DNA from: Raphanus sativus
Lineage: Eukaryota; Streptophyta; Magnoliopsida; Brassicales; Brassicaceae
DNA length: 64,000 bases
Direction: 5' to 3'
Assembly: GCF_000801105.2 (NCBI RefSeq)
Contig: NC_079512.1
Coordinates: 38,395,848 to 38,459,847 of the forward strand
Of this stretch, positions 43,797 to 59,000 are shown piece by piece. The translations under genes and the position numbers were made by a program. The notes under the pieces are model-generated. The model made no database searches. It was not told the DNA's origin and was given only the letters and a program-made list of their open reading frames with translations. How positions within the stretch are numbered: position 1 is the first letter of the stretch; every line of letters begins with the position of its first letter.

Positions 43797-46700
43797 AAAG
43801 CTTTAGAAACAGAGAACCAAACCAGATTCTTTTGAACACTCCAATTTTCCTTTGGTCTTAATCTTTTTGTATTTTTTCTACTGTATTCTAAAATGTATGT
43901 ATGTATTTATGTTGTTTATACATAAGACCGGATGTTTGGTTCGTTCGGACTTGGGGATGGAGAAGAGAAAAAAGAGTAGCAACTTTGTTAAGAATATGTA
44001 AATACACAGTTTTTCTTCTGTAACTACAGTTTTCCTTTTTTAGATTTGGATACTGTTCTTCTAGTTCTAAGAAAATTTCCATATAATTCTCGAAGTAATA
44101 GTTTTAATAAATTAAATGAATCGCGAAAAATCCATTATTATCAAATTCCGACCGATCATCTTCACACGTAATCTATTACTCATTACCGTCGGAATTAATT
44201 TGGGGAATTCACGGTGCACGGGAGCGGGAATGTAATCAATAGATGAGGCTTTTTTTTTCCTTTACTTTTCTCGGATGTACTGTCTGTCATGTAAAATGAT
44301 CGTTGTGTAGTCTTACTCTATCTCACTGTAATGTGAGAAGATCGGTGCATTCAAGCCTGTTTTTAATTACTCTCAAAAATTTATTGGTTGGAATCTTTAT
44401 AGATGATTTGGTCAGTTGTATTCCATATTTATTTATTTTCTACCTTATTCCGTACAAGTTAGGATGAGAAAGATTATAAATGGTTAAAATAATTTTTTTT
44501 TAAAAATAATATATTTTAGAAATAAGAATCTGGATTCATATATCTGAACCTAAAAATGAAAATACTTAATTTTGGATTCGAAATTTAGACTCTCCGGATA
44601 TTATATTCTCAGATAATAAATTTAAACCATAAGTGCAACCCTGTTTATTTTGGCTTTCTTATGTCTAAGTATGCATATATTTATTTATTTTAAACCGTTT
44701 TATTTGCTGGAGAAATGGACCTTCGCCTGAAATTAAAACAAAGTTTCTCTGACAGTGCACCAACACAACAAATCTTACACAATGAACGTGCGTCTCATGT
44801 GCTCCTCTCTCCCTCTTTCTAGTTACGTGGACTGTCTTCACTCCACTCGCTCTTCGAATTCTGTGTCCCTTTCCTTTTCTTTTCTTACTACTACCCAAAC
44901 TAAAAACAAATCATGTGTTTACACTTTTAATGAAACTTAAAAGAAAGGCCTCTCCGGGTTAGCTTACTTTACATGCATCATAATAATATAGTAAGCGAGG
45001 AGTATGATATTCACAACATGCACACGTCTATTATTTTACACATGTCTAGAAATTAGTCACCAAATGTCCCATTACATACAAACAAACAAAACGTACGTTC
45101 TCAAATACTATAGTCTAATAATCACAAGTTCAGCATTAGCTTTTGTATCCAAAAGAACTGATCTTCTACGTCTACTACATAAACTAAAGATTTCACAAAA
45201 TTTGAAGTCAGACTTTTTTTTTGTCAGCAATTTGAAGTGAGATAAATAAACTCAAACCGCTAACTTGAGTCTGTTCTAAATAAACCACAACAATATATCT
45301 GTATAGATAAAATGAGCTAAACCCCAGTAATAGTTTAATATTGTTTGCTAGTTTTAAAGCATAAAAACTTCGATAGGTAACGCTAGAAATGGAATTTAAA
45401 TAAAAAAGCGTGTTTCAAAAAACTCACGGACATGACATTAGGCATCTGTTATCAAGTTATCAACCGTTATAGAATAGTGAGATCACTAAATAAGAGTATG
45501 AGTAGCTATCAATAAGCGTGAACACGGGCGACGGTGGTGGGTATGGAGCCCGTGGACCACCGTGCATGCAAGCTATTATTGTCGGATACTACCCTACAAC
45601 GTCGCCTTCCGCCGTGGCCCGCTGTCCCTGTCCTGTCTCCGCCGAATGGAGCTCTTCCTCTATCTCTCCTACGTGTGTTTCTTTCTTATCCATACAACCT
45701 TCTTAATTAATTTATTATTTTCCTAAAGGCAATTCTCTCAATTTTTTTTGCAACATTTCTCAAATAGTATTTTTAAGTTTTTACACAAAAATAAACTTAC
45801 AAAAATAAAATGACCAAAATAACATTTTTATGTGAAAATTTTAAGATTTATTTTCTGTTTTAAAAAATTTGAACCTATCTCCAAACCTTTTACCTCTTAA
45901 CTCTAAACCTTAAATCTGAGTCTATTTTTGTAAAAATAAATTAATAAGTGATATCTAAAAAAAATTTCTTTTCTAAATCCTAAAGGTTTTTCAAAAAAAA
46001 TCTCCAACGACATTACATTTGATGTTAAAATTACACCAAATTTGATATTTTACCGTCATATATTTTATCATGTTGATCTCCATGTTTATTGTGAAATCTC
46101 AAGAAGAAAAAAAACTCTTAACAATTTTATAAATATATGATTTTTTTAACTCATTGAGTTTCGGTTCTACCTCAGCCGCTGGTTATAACTTGTAAGTAGT
46201 AACGAAATAAGTGGAGGATTGCAATGTTGTGAGTAGTCCACAAAACATGTACTATAGTCTATAGGCTAGATTTACAGCTGTAATCTGAATCAATCTAATC
46301 GTAGTTTTGTTCTTTTCTCGAGGCTTCAATCTCACGGACAAACCTCCACGCACGTGCGAATGCTTCTTCTCAAATTTTGAGGTTTTTAGGATGTACGAAC
46401 TACACAAACGTACAAATAGATTAGTATATAAAAATATATATAAATGCTTGTGTGTACGTAAACAGTGAGACAAATCCGGTTATCCCACGCGTGTGAGCTT
46501 TCCTCTTGTACATACAGCTAAGACTTATGAAAAAGACATTGATTAATGTAAGGTCTGATCGCGAAAAAAATGAAAACTAGAATTAAACAATTTGTTACTG
46601 ACAAATTCTGAATTTTTATCGGTGATTTATTATCAGTAAGATGTTATTTCACATGAAGAAAGACATGCGGTCAAAGTTGTTCTAACCGAGTAACTGTTGT

Positions 46701-48766
46701 CAGGCGTCTCGTTATACGTTATCCAAATCTTTTTATCGCTCGGTTACACTTTTGTTTCGTCATCGAAAATATTTTTTTTTTATGAAAACGAAAATATTAA
46801 CTTACATCCTCATGTTTGACAAAAAAAAAAGAGAGATAACTTAACTAAATAGAAAATATTAACTTAATTAAAAGCGAGGTCTTACATCGGTGGATTAATC
46901 TCACCTTGGAATCTTCCTTATTTTCACGACGAAGAGACAAAGAAACAAAAAAAAAGCGATGGCTCAGATTTCGTCAATATTTAGTGAAACTTCAAATATT
47001 ATAAACTACTTAATCTCCTCGGACTCGCAGGCTCGCAGCTTCCCAAAGCTTTCTCGTTTTTAATTCCCACTCTACAATTGTACTTGAACTAAGGGCGCGA
47101 ACGTGCAGTCCACACGTGGGGATCTCCCTCGGACTCGGCGGAGCAAAAGGGTCGCAACTTTTTAAGTCCTAACTTATGATTTTATCTTCTTATTATATGT
47201 CTATCTCTTCTTCTTATTTTTTTTGTAATAAGGTTTCGTAAAAGAAAATTTGTTTCGACTTATAAGTTTCGTAGTATAGTAATTCAAAAAAAAAAGTTTC
47301 GTAGTATAAGTTTGATCAACGTGTTGACAAAAAAAAAAGTTTGATCAACGTGTTACTATTATTTGGAATATTCATCTTTGGGTATCGAGCCGCTCACGTG
47401 TAAGTTCTTTAAAAAGCCCATAATATTACGATCTAAGACCTCGCTTCTTGCCCACTAATATAGTAACACTTTTGTTGACTTACGTTATGAATTAGAATAT
47501 TAGAAGCCCATTAACGTGCAAGCTTAGGTTTAGCACGCTATATCTTTGGGGCCTATTAAGATAAATCTGTATTGACTTTGCCCCGTTAACAATTAAAATA
47601 CAACTAAGGCCTATTAACTGAAGATATTGTTGCTATGGTTCTCGTTCTTTTTTTATTGTTCTTCGGGCAATTCTTCGGTTATTTTAAAAGCACAAATTGC
47701 GAGGTTGCATGAAGAAAAATTCACATAGAAATTGCACATCTAATTTAGAAACAAATTTCTGACAGAGTAATTTTCTTGGATATTCCTTTTTAGTTTATCT
47801 TCACAAAAATAGCTTTTAAAGAGAAAAAATGACTAAAAGTATTTTATTAAAAGGTAAAACAAATATTTATATCCTTTGGATTAACTAATCTATATTTAAG
47901 GTTAAGAATTAAGAGGTGAATTTTGGATATAGATTTTAAATTTCAAAAAATAAAAAAAATTAAAATTAAAATTTTCAGGATAAAAATGAATTATTTTGCT
48001 TATTTTAGATTTTGAATATTATTTTTACGACAAAAACTAAAAGTAAAAGGCTATCTGAGATAATTGTCTTTTCTAATTTTCGTAGAACAACAATTTACCC
48101 ACGTCTGATGTTTGCTTTTATATACGTTTTCAAATTTAAAGTTATGATTCATATAGGAAGAAAGATACGTTTGATTTTACCCAAAAAGTCTAAAAGTAAA
48201 CATAAACAAACAACACGAGATGCAAAACAACGGTCGTGACCGTGGACATAGACCAGGTTATGGTAATGAGTGTTTTTATGGACTAAATTACAGTAGTTGT
48301 TAGCAGAAGAAATAATGTATTGGAATGTGTTTATTCGTTAATTGTAAAACCATATGTACAAGTAATCATCGTATTATAGTGGATAAAACACTCCATATGT
48401 ATTTAAAACTTGGGATCTTATTGCATATAAATGTGCTTAAGTGTGATGCGACCATATGCTGCATCCACCGCTAATATATTTGACCATACAAACTGCAAAG
48501 CCTTAAATTTTGCTAATCACACCACATAAAATAAGGAATCGTCTCCCGACACGTCCACATACAAAACCCTCAGATTGTAAAAAGGTACATTGTTAACCTC
48601 ACGAGAAAACAAACCTAAACCACCGCACAACACACATTACACATATAAAACCACGTAACTATTTCCTAACGAGAATATAGATATAGTTATTGATTAACAT
48701 AGCAATAATTAGTTCGAGGCAGGATTGATTAACTTTAGATAAAAACAACCAAGACAAATTAGAATA
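43797..48766. other. BRI1-WRKY13 intergenic region, copy 2
   Basis: Same content as 28426-33937 except for the 542-bp deletion between 44399 and 44400. Beside that junction two bases differ from copy 1 (GATTT here against GAACT). No gene recognised. Confidence 0.5.
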
Positions 48767-50948
48767 TCACCAGAAGAAGTTGGAGAGATGAGAGTGGTGA
48801 GAGTAGGAGAGAGAGTCGTCATCGAGATGATTAGAAGGAGCGTGAAGATGTCTTCCTTCGTAAGTAGTGATTACCATTTTTGGATCATCTGCTAATCTCT
48901 CCACTCTCTTCTTCACCCTGCACTTGTCCTGTGTACACCTGTAATAGCTCCTGCCATTTGATGAAAAATGCATCACAACAATTATACATCTATCAAGTTT
49001 ACAAAAAAAAAAAACAATTATACATCTATCTATCGATAATGAGAGAAGCTAGTTTTCGTTCTCGGTATTATAGCGTAAAACCATTGTTTAACTAAATTCT
49101 AAGATAGTCTAGAAAATGATTTCATATTGTGAACTAAATCAAGTATCATATATCAAATTATATACATATATACTATATATATTTGACCAAAAAATATACC
49201 ATATATCGAAGAAACATATTATTGTGTATGGGAAACCATATATCAGTTGCACAAAAGAAAAAGGAAAGAGGAGAAAAAAAAAAACAAATGAAACCGTATA
49301 GCTAGTGCTATATCTCAAACAGATAGCAAGAGTAAAATGGAACTTTTATTGCCGATCGAGCTCATGATAAAACTTTACAGATGAACTAAAAGTAGTATAA
49401 TTTGAAGAAACAATACCAATTACCCAAACAAATCATTGTTGGTAAATTTCAAATGTCAACTTCAGACAGAGAGAGAGAGACAAGGAGAATATTAAGGAAA
49501 CCCCATATGTCTCGCATAATATTCAAATGCTTCCACATAAATCATTTACCCTGTTATTTTTTTCCTCTTTTTGTAAACGGTTGCTTCTTTTCGTGATTTG
49601 TTGTATAATTACTAATATTCCCACTGGGCCAGTAGTCTTTGTTATCATAGAATTGATAATTACTACAGAACAAGATTCTACTAATAGTTTCCAATTCGTT
49701 AGTAAAATGCTGAAGCAACTTTTAGTCTTTAGATGGCTCACACAATTAAGCTAACGTTAAAACTTGAAAAAGACTCTGATTTAAGTCGATAAAGTTCCTA
49801 GAATAAGCCATCATTAACCCCCAAGCGAAGAAATAACTGATATACTAATCATATTAACTAGATAAAAATAAAGTACAAAATTTAAAACCAATTTCGAATT
49901 ATTATAATGAAACTAGTTTTTGATTAAATTAATCTATAGAAACAAAATACCTGGGATGTTGAGTGTTTTTGACAACTTTCTGACCATATTTTCTCCATCT
50001 ATATCCATCATCTAAGACATCAACATCACTTAGCGTCTTAAAGCAAAACCGAGGCTCCCTTACTTTTCTTCTTGTCTTAAGCTTCTTCATCTTTAGAGTA
50101 CACCCTACTCCTACAGGCGTCGTATTATGTTTATGACGACGAAGAGTATCATTATGTTGATGATCCTCGTCAACATTAATACGACCACCATTACCAACAT
50201 CATCATCAATATCATATACATGAATCTCGCTTCCATGGTTGTTTTTCTTACTGTATCCATATTCTGCTTGAAAACTCCCTGCCCTAAATAACATTAACAC
50301 AACGTTTTACATAAGTAGCTGTTTGCATGTGTGCATGACAACTCAAACTAATTATGTACTAGTTAAGTACCTCATAAAAGGAAATCAATATCTTATGTCG
50401 GGAAAGGGATAATGAGATATAAAGTTGTAGTTGAAGATAATCTATTTCTTTCTGTTTTTATTTTGTAAAAATCATTTGAATATATCCTTAGAGGATTGAG
50501 ACTTTAACTTATTTCGTATATCGTTTTCGTAAGTAACTTAGCTTCGAAATTTTAGCCAAAAGAAGAAAAAAACTTACCATTGATTTAAAGAGGACCTTGA
50601 TGATGTACCACAATTGAGACGATGATGATCAAGATTAACAATAGTATCATGAGCATCCTTTTGCTTTGATGCGGATAACGAGGAGATCGAGATTAGAGTT
50701 TCTGGGAGATTCGCCATGGAATTGATGGGATCTTGAGGATGAGTTAGATATGAAGGGGGGTTATGTTGAAGGAAGGAGTTTAAGGAGTGGTGGCCTATAA
50801 ATGGAGACACGAGAGAAGGAGAGGATGTAGGAGAAGAAGATAACGTTTGATTAGGGAAAGAGAGAAAAAAACCGAGATGGTTCCTACTAGGGTTTATGAT
50901 GCGTTGTGGTTCATCGTACAAGCTTATTCCTTGGTTTATCGTACCCAT
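48767..50948 (-). CDS. WRKY13: WRKY13 transcription factor, copy 2
   Basis: Three exons (50578-50948, 49951-50283, 48767-48950) encode the same 295-aa protein as copy 1, including WRKYGQK and the C-X4-C-X23-H-X-H zinc site. Splice sites are unchanged. The only difference I noticed inside the gene is one extra A in the intron 2 A run. Upstream DNA is the same for about 6.8 kb, so both copies probably carry the same proximal control elements. The gene is potentially functional and doubles WRKY13 dosage. Confidence 0.95.
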
Positions 50949-53898
50949 ATCTCTCTCTGTCTCTCTTTCTTTCTTTCTCTTACGCAAAAGATTGAAAGAG
51001 ATTTTTTTTTTGCCAAAATAAGATTGAAAGAGATCAGATTGTGTGTGCGCGTGGGGAAGAGAGGAGGGGATTTTGGTTTAGGTGGATATTTTTGTTTGAT
51101 CTTGTGTTGAGAGTCTTGACAATCCAATCCATTCATGTGAGTGCTTCGCTATATATAAATGTTGGAAAAAGAAAGTTGCAGGTAGGTCCAATTAGATTGG
51201 CTTTATTGGAGGATTTACATGTGCCTAGAATGCTAATTGTTTTTCATTCCTGATTATAAAGTAATTCAAAATCAAAATAAATACACTGATTTTGATATCC
51301 ATATAAATAAAGTGTTTTTAGTTGTTGTTTAAGGAATTTTGAGACTGAAGAAATGAATACGTTTGATTTATGAAAAATATAACATTTGCGACACCAGAGC
51401 AACGTAGAATTAAAATTTGTATTTTCTTTGTATAATAGTCAAATTTTCGTATGCGATGGGAATATAATACATACGTCATAAAAATGAAAAAAAAAATACA
51501 TAACTCAGAGTTTCAAGCAATCTTTTTGTAAAAAAAAAGTTAAATCAATATCTATTAAACATACATACCTAATTTTCTAGTGGAAAGTGTAGCCTATGGA
51601 TAAATCTTCTTCCGGATAATCAAATTGACTATAAAATCCATAACAATGTGGTCATGTAATAATTTTATATCAAAGGATAGTAGATTCCTGATCTAAACTA
51701 ACATGGTAACTTTTATTGTAATGTAGACCAATAGAGTACCACAATGTAGTTGAGTTTACGTTGAGTTTTAGGTAGTTGATGTTACAAAAATGTTACCAAT
51801 TAGATCACACTGCATGAATCAAATTATACATCTATTTATAACATTAGTCCAAGTGACCTTGCAACTTTCACTTCAACACAACCAACATTTAGTATCTGAA
51901 TTGTAACATACTGAACATCTCGATGCTAGTCCGCTTAGCTTTTTGAAATTCAAATTAGTCTGGTTTTACGTTCTTAAAATCAACATCTTATGAGTTATTG
52001 TTTATTTTGTAGCAAAATTTAACTTGTTTACCATACATCAAATTTGCTATATTTTTAACCATTAACCAAAACAAAAAGAAGACTCCGATTGGTAACTATT
52101 TCGTAATTGCGGAAACGTGGAAAAATATATAAACTGCAGAAAAAAATAATTAACTTGCAGAAAAAATTAAAATTTGCAAAATGATGGAATACATATTAAA
52201 TTAATCAAAACTATTTATATGGTATTCATTTTGTTATAAGGAAAAACAAAATGTGAAAATAAATAAAATTTATTAAAAATACTTTAGTTTTTATTATAAA
52301 TATTTTGCTTATCTTTTAATATGTTTGAATAATATATTGATATTTTTATAATATTACAAAAAAATTATAGTATAACTTTATTCACAACTATTTATCACTA
52401 CAAAAATTATCGCTATTTATTAAAATTTTAAGATGTTATTAACATATAATTTTAAAATATAAAAGTGTTAGTTTTGTAAATGTTTCCACTTTTCTAGTTA
52501 ATGAAAATTCTTTTTATTTTTTTGTTAGTAAAAACGCGAATCCACGTTTTTTGCCCTTTTTTTTACTACGCCAAAATACTTACGAAATCTCGTTTCATTA
52601 TGCTATTCTGCCGGGCTACTAATGAAAGCATAAATCTAGTTTCAGTTTAAGTTTATGTAAAAAAAAATAGACAAGCTAATTTTGATTCTTCTAAAGTTTT
52701 TTTGTTGCTAACTTATTAAGGTTGTTATGAATTACATGGAATAAATGTGTTTTTATTTTGTCGACCATCAGATGCATTATTATGAACTAAAATTATCGTC
52801 TAGACAAAAATAAAAGGAAAAAATAATAAAAGTCGAAAAAGAAAGAAGAAAATGGGGAAAACGCGTCAGGGGCACTCGAGAGAAAGATGAAGGGAATGTA
52901 GTGGTAGTTAACGTCGTGTCGCTAGAACGGTAGTCAGCTTTTGTCACGGCGTGCCGTTACGTCCCTGGAACGGCGTTCATGTGTTATGTTATTATCAGAA
53001 AATGCTAATTTGTATGGTTAATTTTGTAAAAAATTTAGTGATAGTTATTTTATGATATCACATTTACTTGTGAAAATGCACTACTTTAACCATCTTTCTT
53101 TCTGTTCACGTCTTCAAAATCAATGAACTAAGAATTACTTAGACAATTTTTTCATATACTTGGTTTCAGTTTTGTAATGATATATGAAGAGTTCGAACGA
53201 ATTAAAAGAGGGAAAATTGCACCATATTGTTCATCATCCGAAAACAAATCCAAATCCTCTAGAATTAGCGTTTACAATAATATTTTATTTACAACAGTGT
53301 GTATATTTAAATTCTGGCCATGGAAAAAATGAGGTATAGATGTGATGGACATATAAACACATCTATCACTATCTTAGTATCTTCTAGCTAGGATTTCGCA
53401 TTTTCTTACGAAATGATGTACTCAAATAATTTATACGATTGCTATTATTTTGGGAATCCAAAAAGGAATATAGATTAGGAAGAGCAATGATGAAATATCT
53501 TAGGTGAAAATATATTCCTCTGTACGCTGTGTGAGGATATCATGATTATGATTTGATGAATTAGGTCCCTATTTGACCTTTTTGGTTAAAAATTGCACCT
53601 AATGAGAGATAAATTAATAAACGCATACAGAAACAATCATCCAATAGAGAAAAGTTTATCACCTTTTCTTGTTTTAACTTTTACAAGATTGCATTTTGAA
53701 ATAGTTTAATGATCAGGTTTAGAAACCCCACCGTTTATCAAATTCCAAGCCTGCTTATTTTTTTCCTTTATATACATGTGGGCATATATAAAGATGCATG
53801 GTAACCCACATCGGTATAACATATCAAATTTATATGCTAGGCTAACCACCCTTTTACTTACACGAGAGATCCTGAATAATTGTTCTACTCACATATAG
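50949..53898. other. WRKY13 upstream region, copy 2
   Basis: Duplicate of 36119-39068. No gene recognised. The micro-insertion of the leader recurs at 50988-51034. Confidence 0.45.
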
Positions 53899-56022
53899 CA
53901 CTAGTAGAAAAGTGTGAAATAGACACGAAAATTTTAGTGACTATGGTTGGTTTTTCGTGACTATAGGGCAACATAGTCACGGTTAGTCACGAAAAAAAGA
54001 CGTGTGTATACGATCGTGACCAAAATTAACCGTGACAAATTGTGACCAATATAGACACGATGGCGACACGATTAAAAGCATGACTAAAATGGTCACGAAA
54101 ACAACACAAAGCAAACATGGCTAATTTAGTCACGATATCTCGTGTCTAAAACGTGACTATTACCAAAAAAAAAGTAAAAAAAAATATTAATTAAATTACA
54201 AAATATTTAGAAAAAACTAAATTTATATATACTGTAAATTACATATATTTACAAGCACATACATACATAAATACAAAAATATATAGATTATCGGCTTCCA
54301 CCGGCTCCGACCAACCGTTCCGGCTCCACCACTGCTTCCGCCACCAGCTTCTCCACCGACACCTCCATCATCCTCTACACCTCCACCTGCTCTAGGTGCT
54401 ATGGCTGAAGCGAGGACTAGATCTGGTGCTGGAGCCACTGTTCGATCTGCTCGGCAAGCGTCCTTCGCCATCAAATTTCTTTTACTTCCTTTCCGTTATC
54501 ATCTTCTGCCTCTTCCTTCACAATATGTCTTCATCTTCTTCGTGAACTTGCATCTGGAAAAGAAGAAACTTTAATAAGAGGGTAGGTAAAAAGAAGGGTT
54601 TAAACAAAGTTAGTTAGCGGAGGTAGAGAACGAGGAGATGGAGATGAAGATGATGGTGACAGCGGCGGAGGTTATGGTGATGGTGGTAGAGACGGCTTCG
54701 TTGGCGGAGGTAGTGAACGTTGAGATGAAGATGAAGATGATGGTGGCAGAGGCGAAAGTTAAGGTGATGGTGGTTGAGACAGATTTCGTATATGGAGTGA
54801 TTTTGATTAAAGGTGAAGAAGAAGATGAGATACAACTGAAAGCCTAAGTTACAAAAAAAAAAGAAGATGAGATACATAGACAGAGGATACGAAAGAAAGG
54901 TAGGAGGAGACAGAGGAAGAAACACACTTTTCACTTTGTGCATTCTTGGCCATTAGATTTTGTTAAATCGATGGCTGTGGTTAAAAGGAAGTGTGATCCT
55001 CGCACTTGCATCTTAGTGGTCACTTTTTGACCAATCACACTTTTGTAATTATTTTCTTATTCTGTTTTTTTTTTTCTGTTTTAAAAATATTTGTGGTAAA
55101 CTTTCTTATACAAAAATTAGTTTGAGAAAAAAAGATTCAAAGATTTAGATTTCACAATTTAAAATTTGAAATTTTAATTTGAAATTAAAATTTAGAATTT
55201 TAAAATTAAAATTTTGTGACTGATGTTTTGGATATACTAGTAAATGGAATTAAGGGTTTATGAAATAGGGATAGGGTTTAAGTTAGATTTGAAGTCAAAG
55301 ATTTGAAAAATAGATTTATAACTTAAATTTAAAGGAAAAAACAATTTAAGGTTGAATATGTGTATATATTAATTATTATATTTTATAATTAAAGTTAGTT
55401 TGAAGTTTAGAAGTTAGTTTTAATTTATACTTTAGGGTATGGAAGAGAAAAGAGTTTATAGGTTATATGTTTAATGTTTTGGATTAAGATCTGAAAATTT
55501 AGATTTTTTATAAACATTAGAAATTAATTTTAAGTATATTATAATAACTGAAAAAATATTTTGAAAATTAAGGCTTAAGTATGTTAACCTAGGGCTTGGA
55601 GTGTATATATATATAGCATTTGAGTTTATAATTAGGTATATATAGTATTTGGACTTTAGATTTAAGATTTGAGTTTAGATTTTGAAAAAGAATAGATTAT
55701 AAGTTTAGTTTTAAAGATCTGAGATTAAAATATGAAAAACTTGTGTTTTTAGGATTGTGTTAAAATTTTGTGGTTTAAAATTGTATTTAGGGTTTAGGGT
55801 ATCATATAGTCACGAAATATTCATGACAAAATTGTGTCTATTTACAGTCACGCTTTCAAATGTGACTATTCCGTGACTTTTTAGTCACGTTTTTTCATTT
55901 CGTGACCATTTTGTGACTTTTTTAGTCACGTTTTCCATTTCGTGATAGTTTCATGACTAATGCAAAAATAGTCACGATTTTCTGTGACCATTTCGTGTCT
56001 ATATACATTTTTTCTACTAGTG
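53899..56022. mobile_element. CACTA (En/Spm-like) element, copy 2
   Basis: Carried along by the segmental duplication, not by transposition, since the flanking DNA is the same as in copy 1. Same CACTAGTAGAAAA termini and TAG target duplication. One substitution (55783, G for T) and one A fewer in the internal A run distinguish it from copy 1. Confidence 0.92.
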
Positions 56023-59000
56023 TAGACAGAATAATACCCGTCTTGGCTTTGTACATAACATTTGTCACTAACCCAAAAAACTTGAAATTTTTTTTTCTCT
56101 TTTGGAACACTTGAGATTCTAGTTAAAAGGTAAAGAGGTGAAAACAGTTGATTGAGTTTCACCCAGACAAGTTTACGACGTAGATATGGTTATTCTCGTT
56201 TCTTTCGGAGTAACCTATATATGTTACTAAGTTTCAAAAAACCTAAGTATGTCACTAACAGTATTTTATATGGATGTTTAGTGTACATCGTCCCCTCTTG
56301 CTAATTCTATAGTGGGTAAAAAAGAACATGGTGAATAATAGCAGCATCAGCTATATCATTAGCATGTATCGTATTCTCCGCGGACGTTCGTTGACAGACG
56401 AACAAAATAATAAACAACAATAGTTATGTGATTCCTTATAAGGAACACTTAATTCTAAACCATGATAATTCTCGGAACATGTATGATCAATCATACAATC
56501 TTTAACAGTTTTTTTTTTGTCTTCACCACGTATTCGCACTATGTTATTTTAGTGGACAGAATCATATATTGTTATTGCTGGATACCATAGAGCGAAAACG
56601 TCGAGTTTGAGATCAAAAATAAATATTCGTGACAAAAAAAAGAGAGAAAAAATAAATATTATACAATGATTTATATTGAATCTCGTGTAATACACTTATT
56701 TTATCATGTCTTTTATCATGTCTTTCACATCTCTGATTGCTCTTTAGTAGTCATAAGTTTATTTTCTTACAACCTTTACTAAAGATAGAAATCAAGATTC
56801 GTTTATAAATTTTGCTTTTTCTAATATCAAAACTTTTGTTGGATTCCATCTTTTTTTTTGTTGTTGTTGCAAACCATCTTATGTAGTTAAAAGTTAGCTT
56901 GGCTTCCGGATGTCGTAAGGACAACGTCACTATGACATACTATTGATCCGTGGGATAATAGCATAACGAACATACACGTATAATTCGTACTGAGATTTGT
57001 TTTCTTACATGAATGTTCGTTTTATACATCTGGCCAAAAGGAGGGATAGTGTAATTTTTTTTGTTTGGCAAAAGTAATAATTATAGGTAATAATATGAAT
57101 CTGATTAATGGGCCTTCAGAAGTGGGGAAGAGACTGGAGTGTGGGTTGGCGAAAGTAATCATTTGCTTTATTTTTAAATTTTATTTTTAACTTACTTTTT
57201 TTTGTTTCGAATGTTTTAAATTACATTATTCGTTCACATTCATCACCTTTCTTCCTCTCTCTTTTTACCCCTTCAATAATTACATTTTCAGTGTTGTCTG
57301 CACAACCGGTGGTTTCATTTCAAGCATTGCATCTAACTAAGAATGTAACTATGACTAGACTAGTCTAGTCCGGTACGATCAGACCGCGATCTTCTAGATT
57401 TGAGTAACCTTATTTGACCGGATACACAGCTAAATGATAAAGAGGTGGGTCAAGTTTCATTTAGAAAAGGTAAAATCAGATACCAGTTACAAACAAGTCT
57501 AGTATCGACTATATATTTAAGTCCGAACTAACTGTGTCTATATAGTATTATAACGGATATCGAGTTTAGACGTGAAATCACAAACACAAATTTCGACGTT
57601 TGAATATTGAACAAAAAGCCCTAATCTTTTTTTTTCTGCCTTGTAAATATAAGACAAAATACCACAATTTAAAAGAAACATGACAAAAGAAAAAAAAAAG
57701 TATTGCTGATTCGAGAGAGCTAGGAGCCTAGGACTAATCTTGGAGGAGTCTACTTGTTTACGCAGTTATCAAATTCCAAATGAATTGATATCGTTGACTT
57801 TCTAGACATGTAAAGTTCACTTCGGATTAGGGGGACGCACAACAACTGAAAAACACCAAAAGGCAACAATATAATCTTTACCGTACAACTTACAACAGAA
57901 ATATGTATGTTGATACCAACTTAGTAAAAGATTAAATCAGTATATACATGAACAACCACGAGAATGAAAAGTATTTTGAAATTTTTTTTAAGATGATTTT
58001 TTTGGGGAAAGAAATAATAAAGCGGGGCAATAAGAGAAATGATGACACCATGCGGGGCTCTGAGTCTCTGCTAGTGTTATAATTTGACAAGATTATATTG
58101 ATCCAAAGCTGTCTTGTTCCTTCTTGCATCTGTCACTTTGCCGACCCCTCGTAATGTCCCGTTGCTTATTTCTCCATCTACTCTTATCTCTCTTTGCATT
58201 TCTTCTCTCATCATATCCAAAACGAGAATATGTAAATCAGCAACGTGAGACGGGTATTTAGTGACATATTTCATCTCTTGTATATTACGAAAAAAAGATT
58301 GCCAGATAATATCTCCTCTCATCTGGCAGATAGGTAAGTTAGCAATGGAAGTAACTTCTTACATTTTACTATACTTTCTCCATTAAGCAAGTAACTTCAA
58401 GTTGAAACATTACGAGACGACTAGATATCAAGAATTATACACCTGGGAGTTAAAAAAGAGATTAAAAACATATCAGTGACAAATGTCAAAACATGAGAAC
58501 ATAACTGATCACTAATTAAACCACAATCAAGTGAAACTACAAACCCTAACATGGAGGGACCATCAAATGATTGGACGTTTCTGCCCCAATCAAAAACTTA
58601 CTTCTGAGTTTATTTTGGCATAAATTAGTTTGGTGATGATGTTCAACTAGGTCCCCCTCTTAATATGACAGAATACATGGTAAATCATATGATTAATAAA
58701 AATAAAATGATCTTTTACCGTAAAAGTCATTCGTTATTATTACTTATGTTTGCCATTACAAGTTATCCTTTTCCTTTATTTTGTAACTACTTTTCAACGG
58801 CCAAGAGGTTACGTTACCTTTCTTTATTACAAGAAAACATTGAGATTGTTATACACAAGGATCACGATTCCCCCTCCTTACATTTTCTCCGCCTCTCATT
58901 AATGATTTCTGGAGTAACAAAATAATGTTTTCCGTGAACTATATATATCACTGTTTTCTTTGACAAAATTATTAATCAAAATTAGCACAAGTTCTCACAT

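Larger units (their letters stand above)
42946..57774 (+). repeat. Segmental tandem duplication, copy 2 (14.83 kb)
   Basis: Head-to-tail repeat of 27575-42945. The new junction reads AAAT-TCCAAAT-TAGTGG. The left source reads CTGA-TCCAAAT-TAGTGG and the right edge at 57775 reads AAAT-TCCAAAT-GAATTG, so 7 bp are shared. It lacks the 542-bp block that copy 1 has at 29029-29570. Confidence 0.97.

Noticed and set aside
53899..56022. Second CACTA element as an independent transposition
   Set aside because: Flanking sequence matches copy 1 for kilobases on both sides, so it was copied with the segment.
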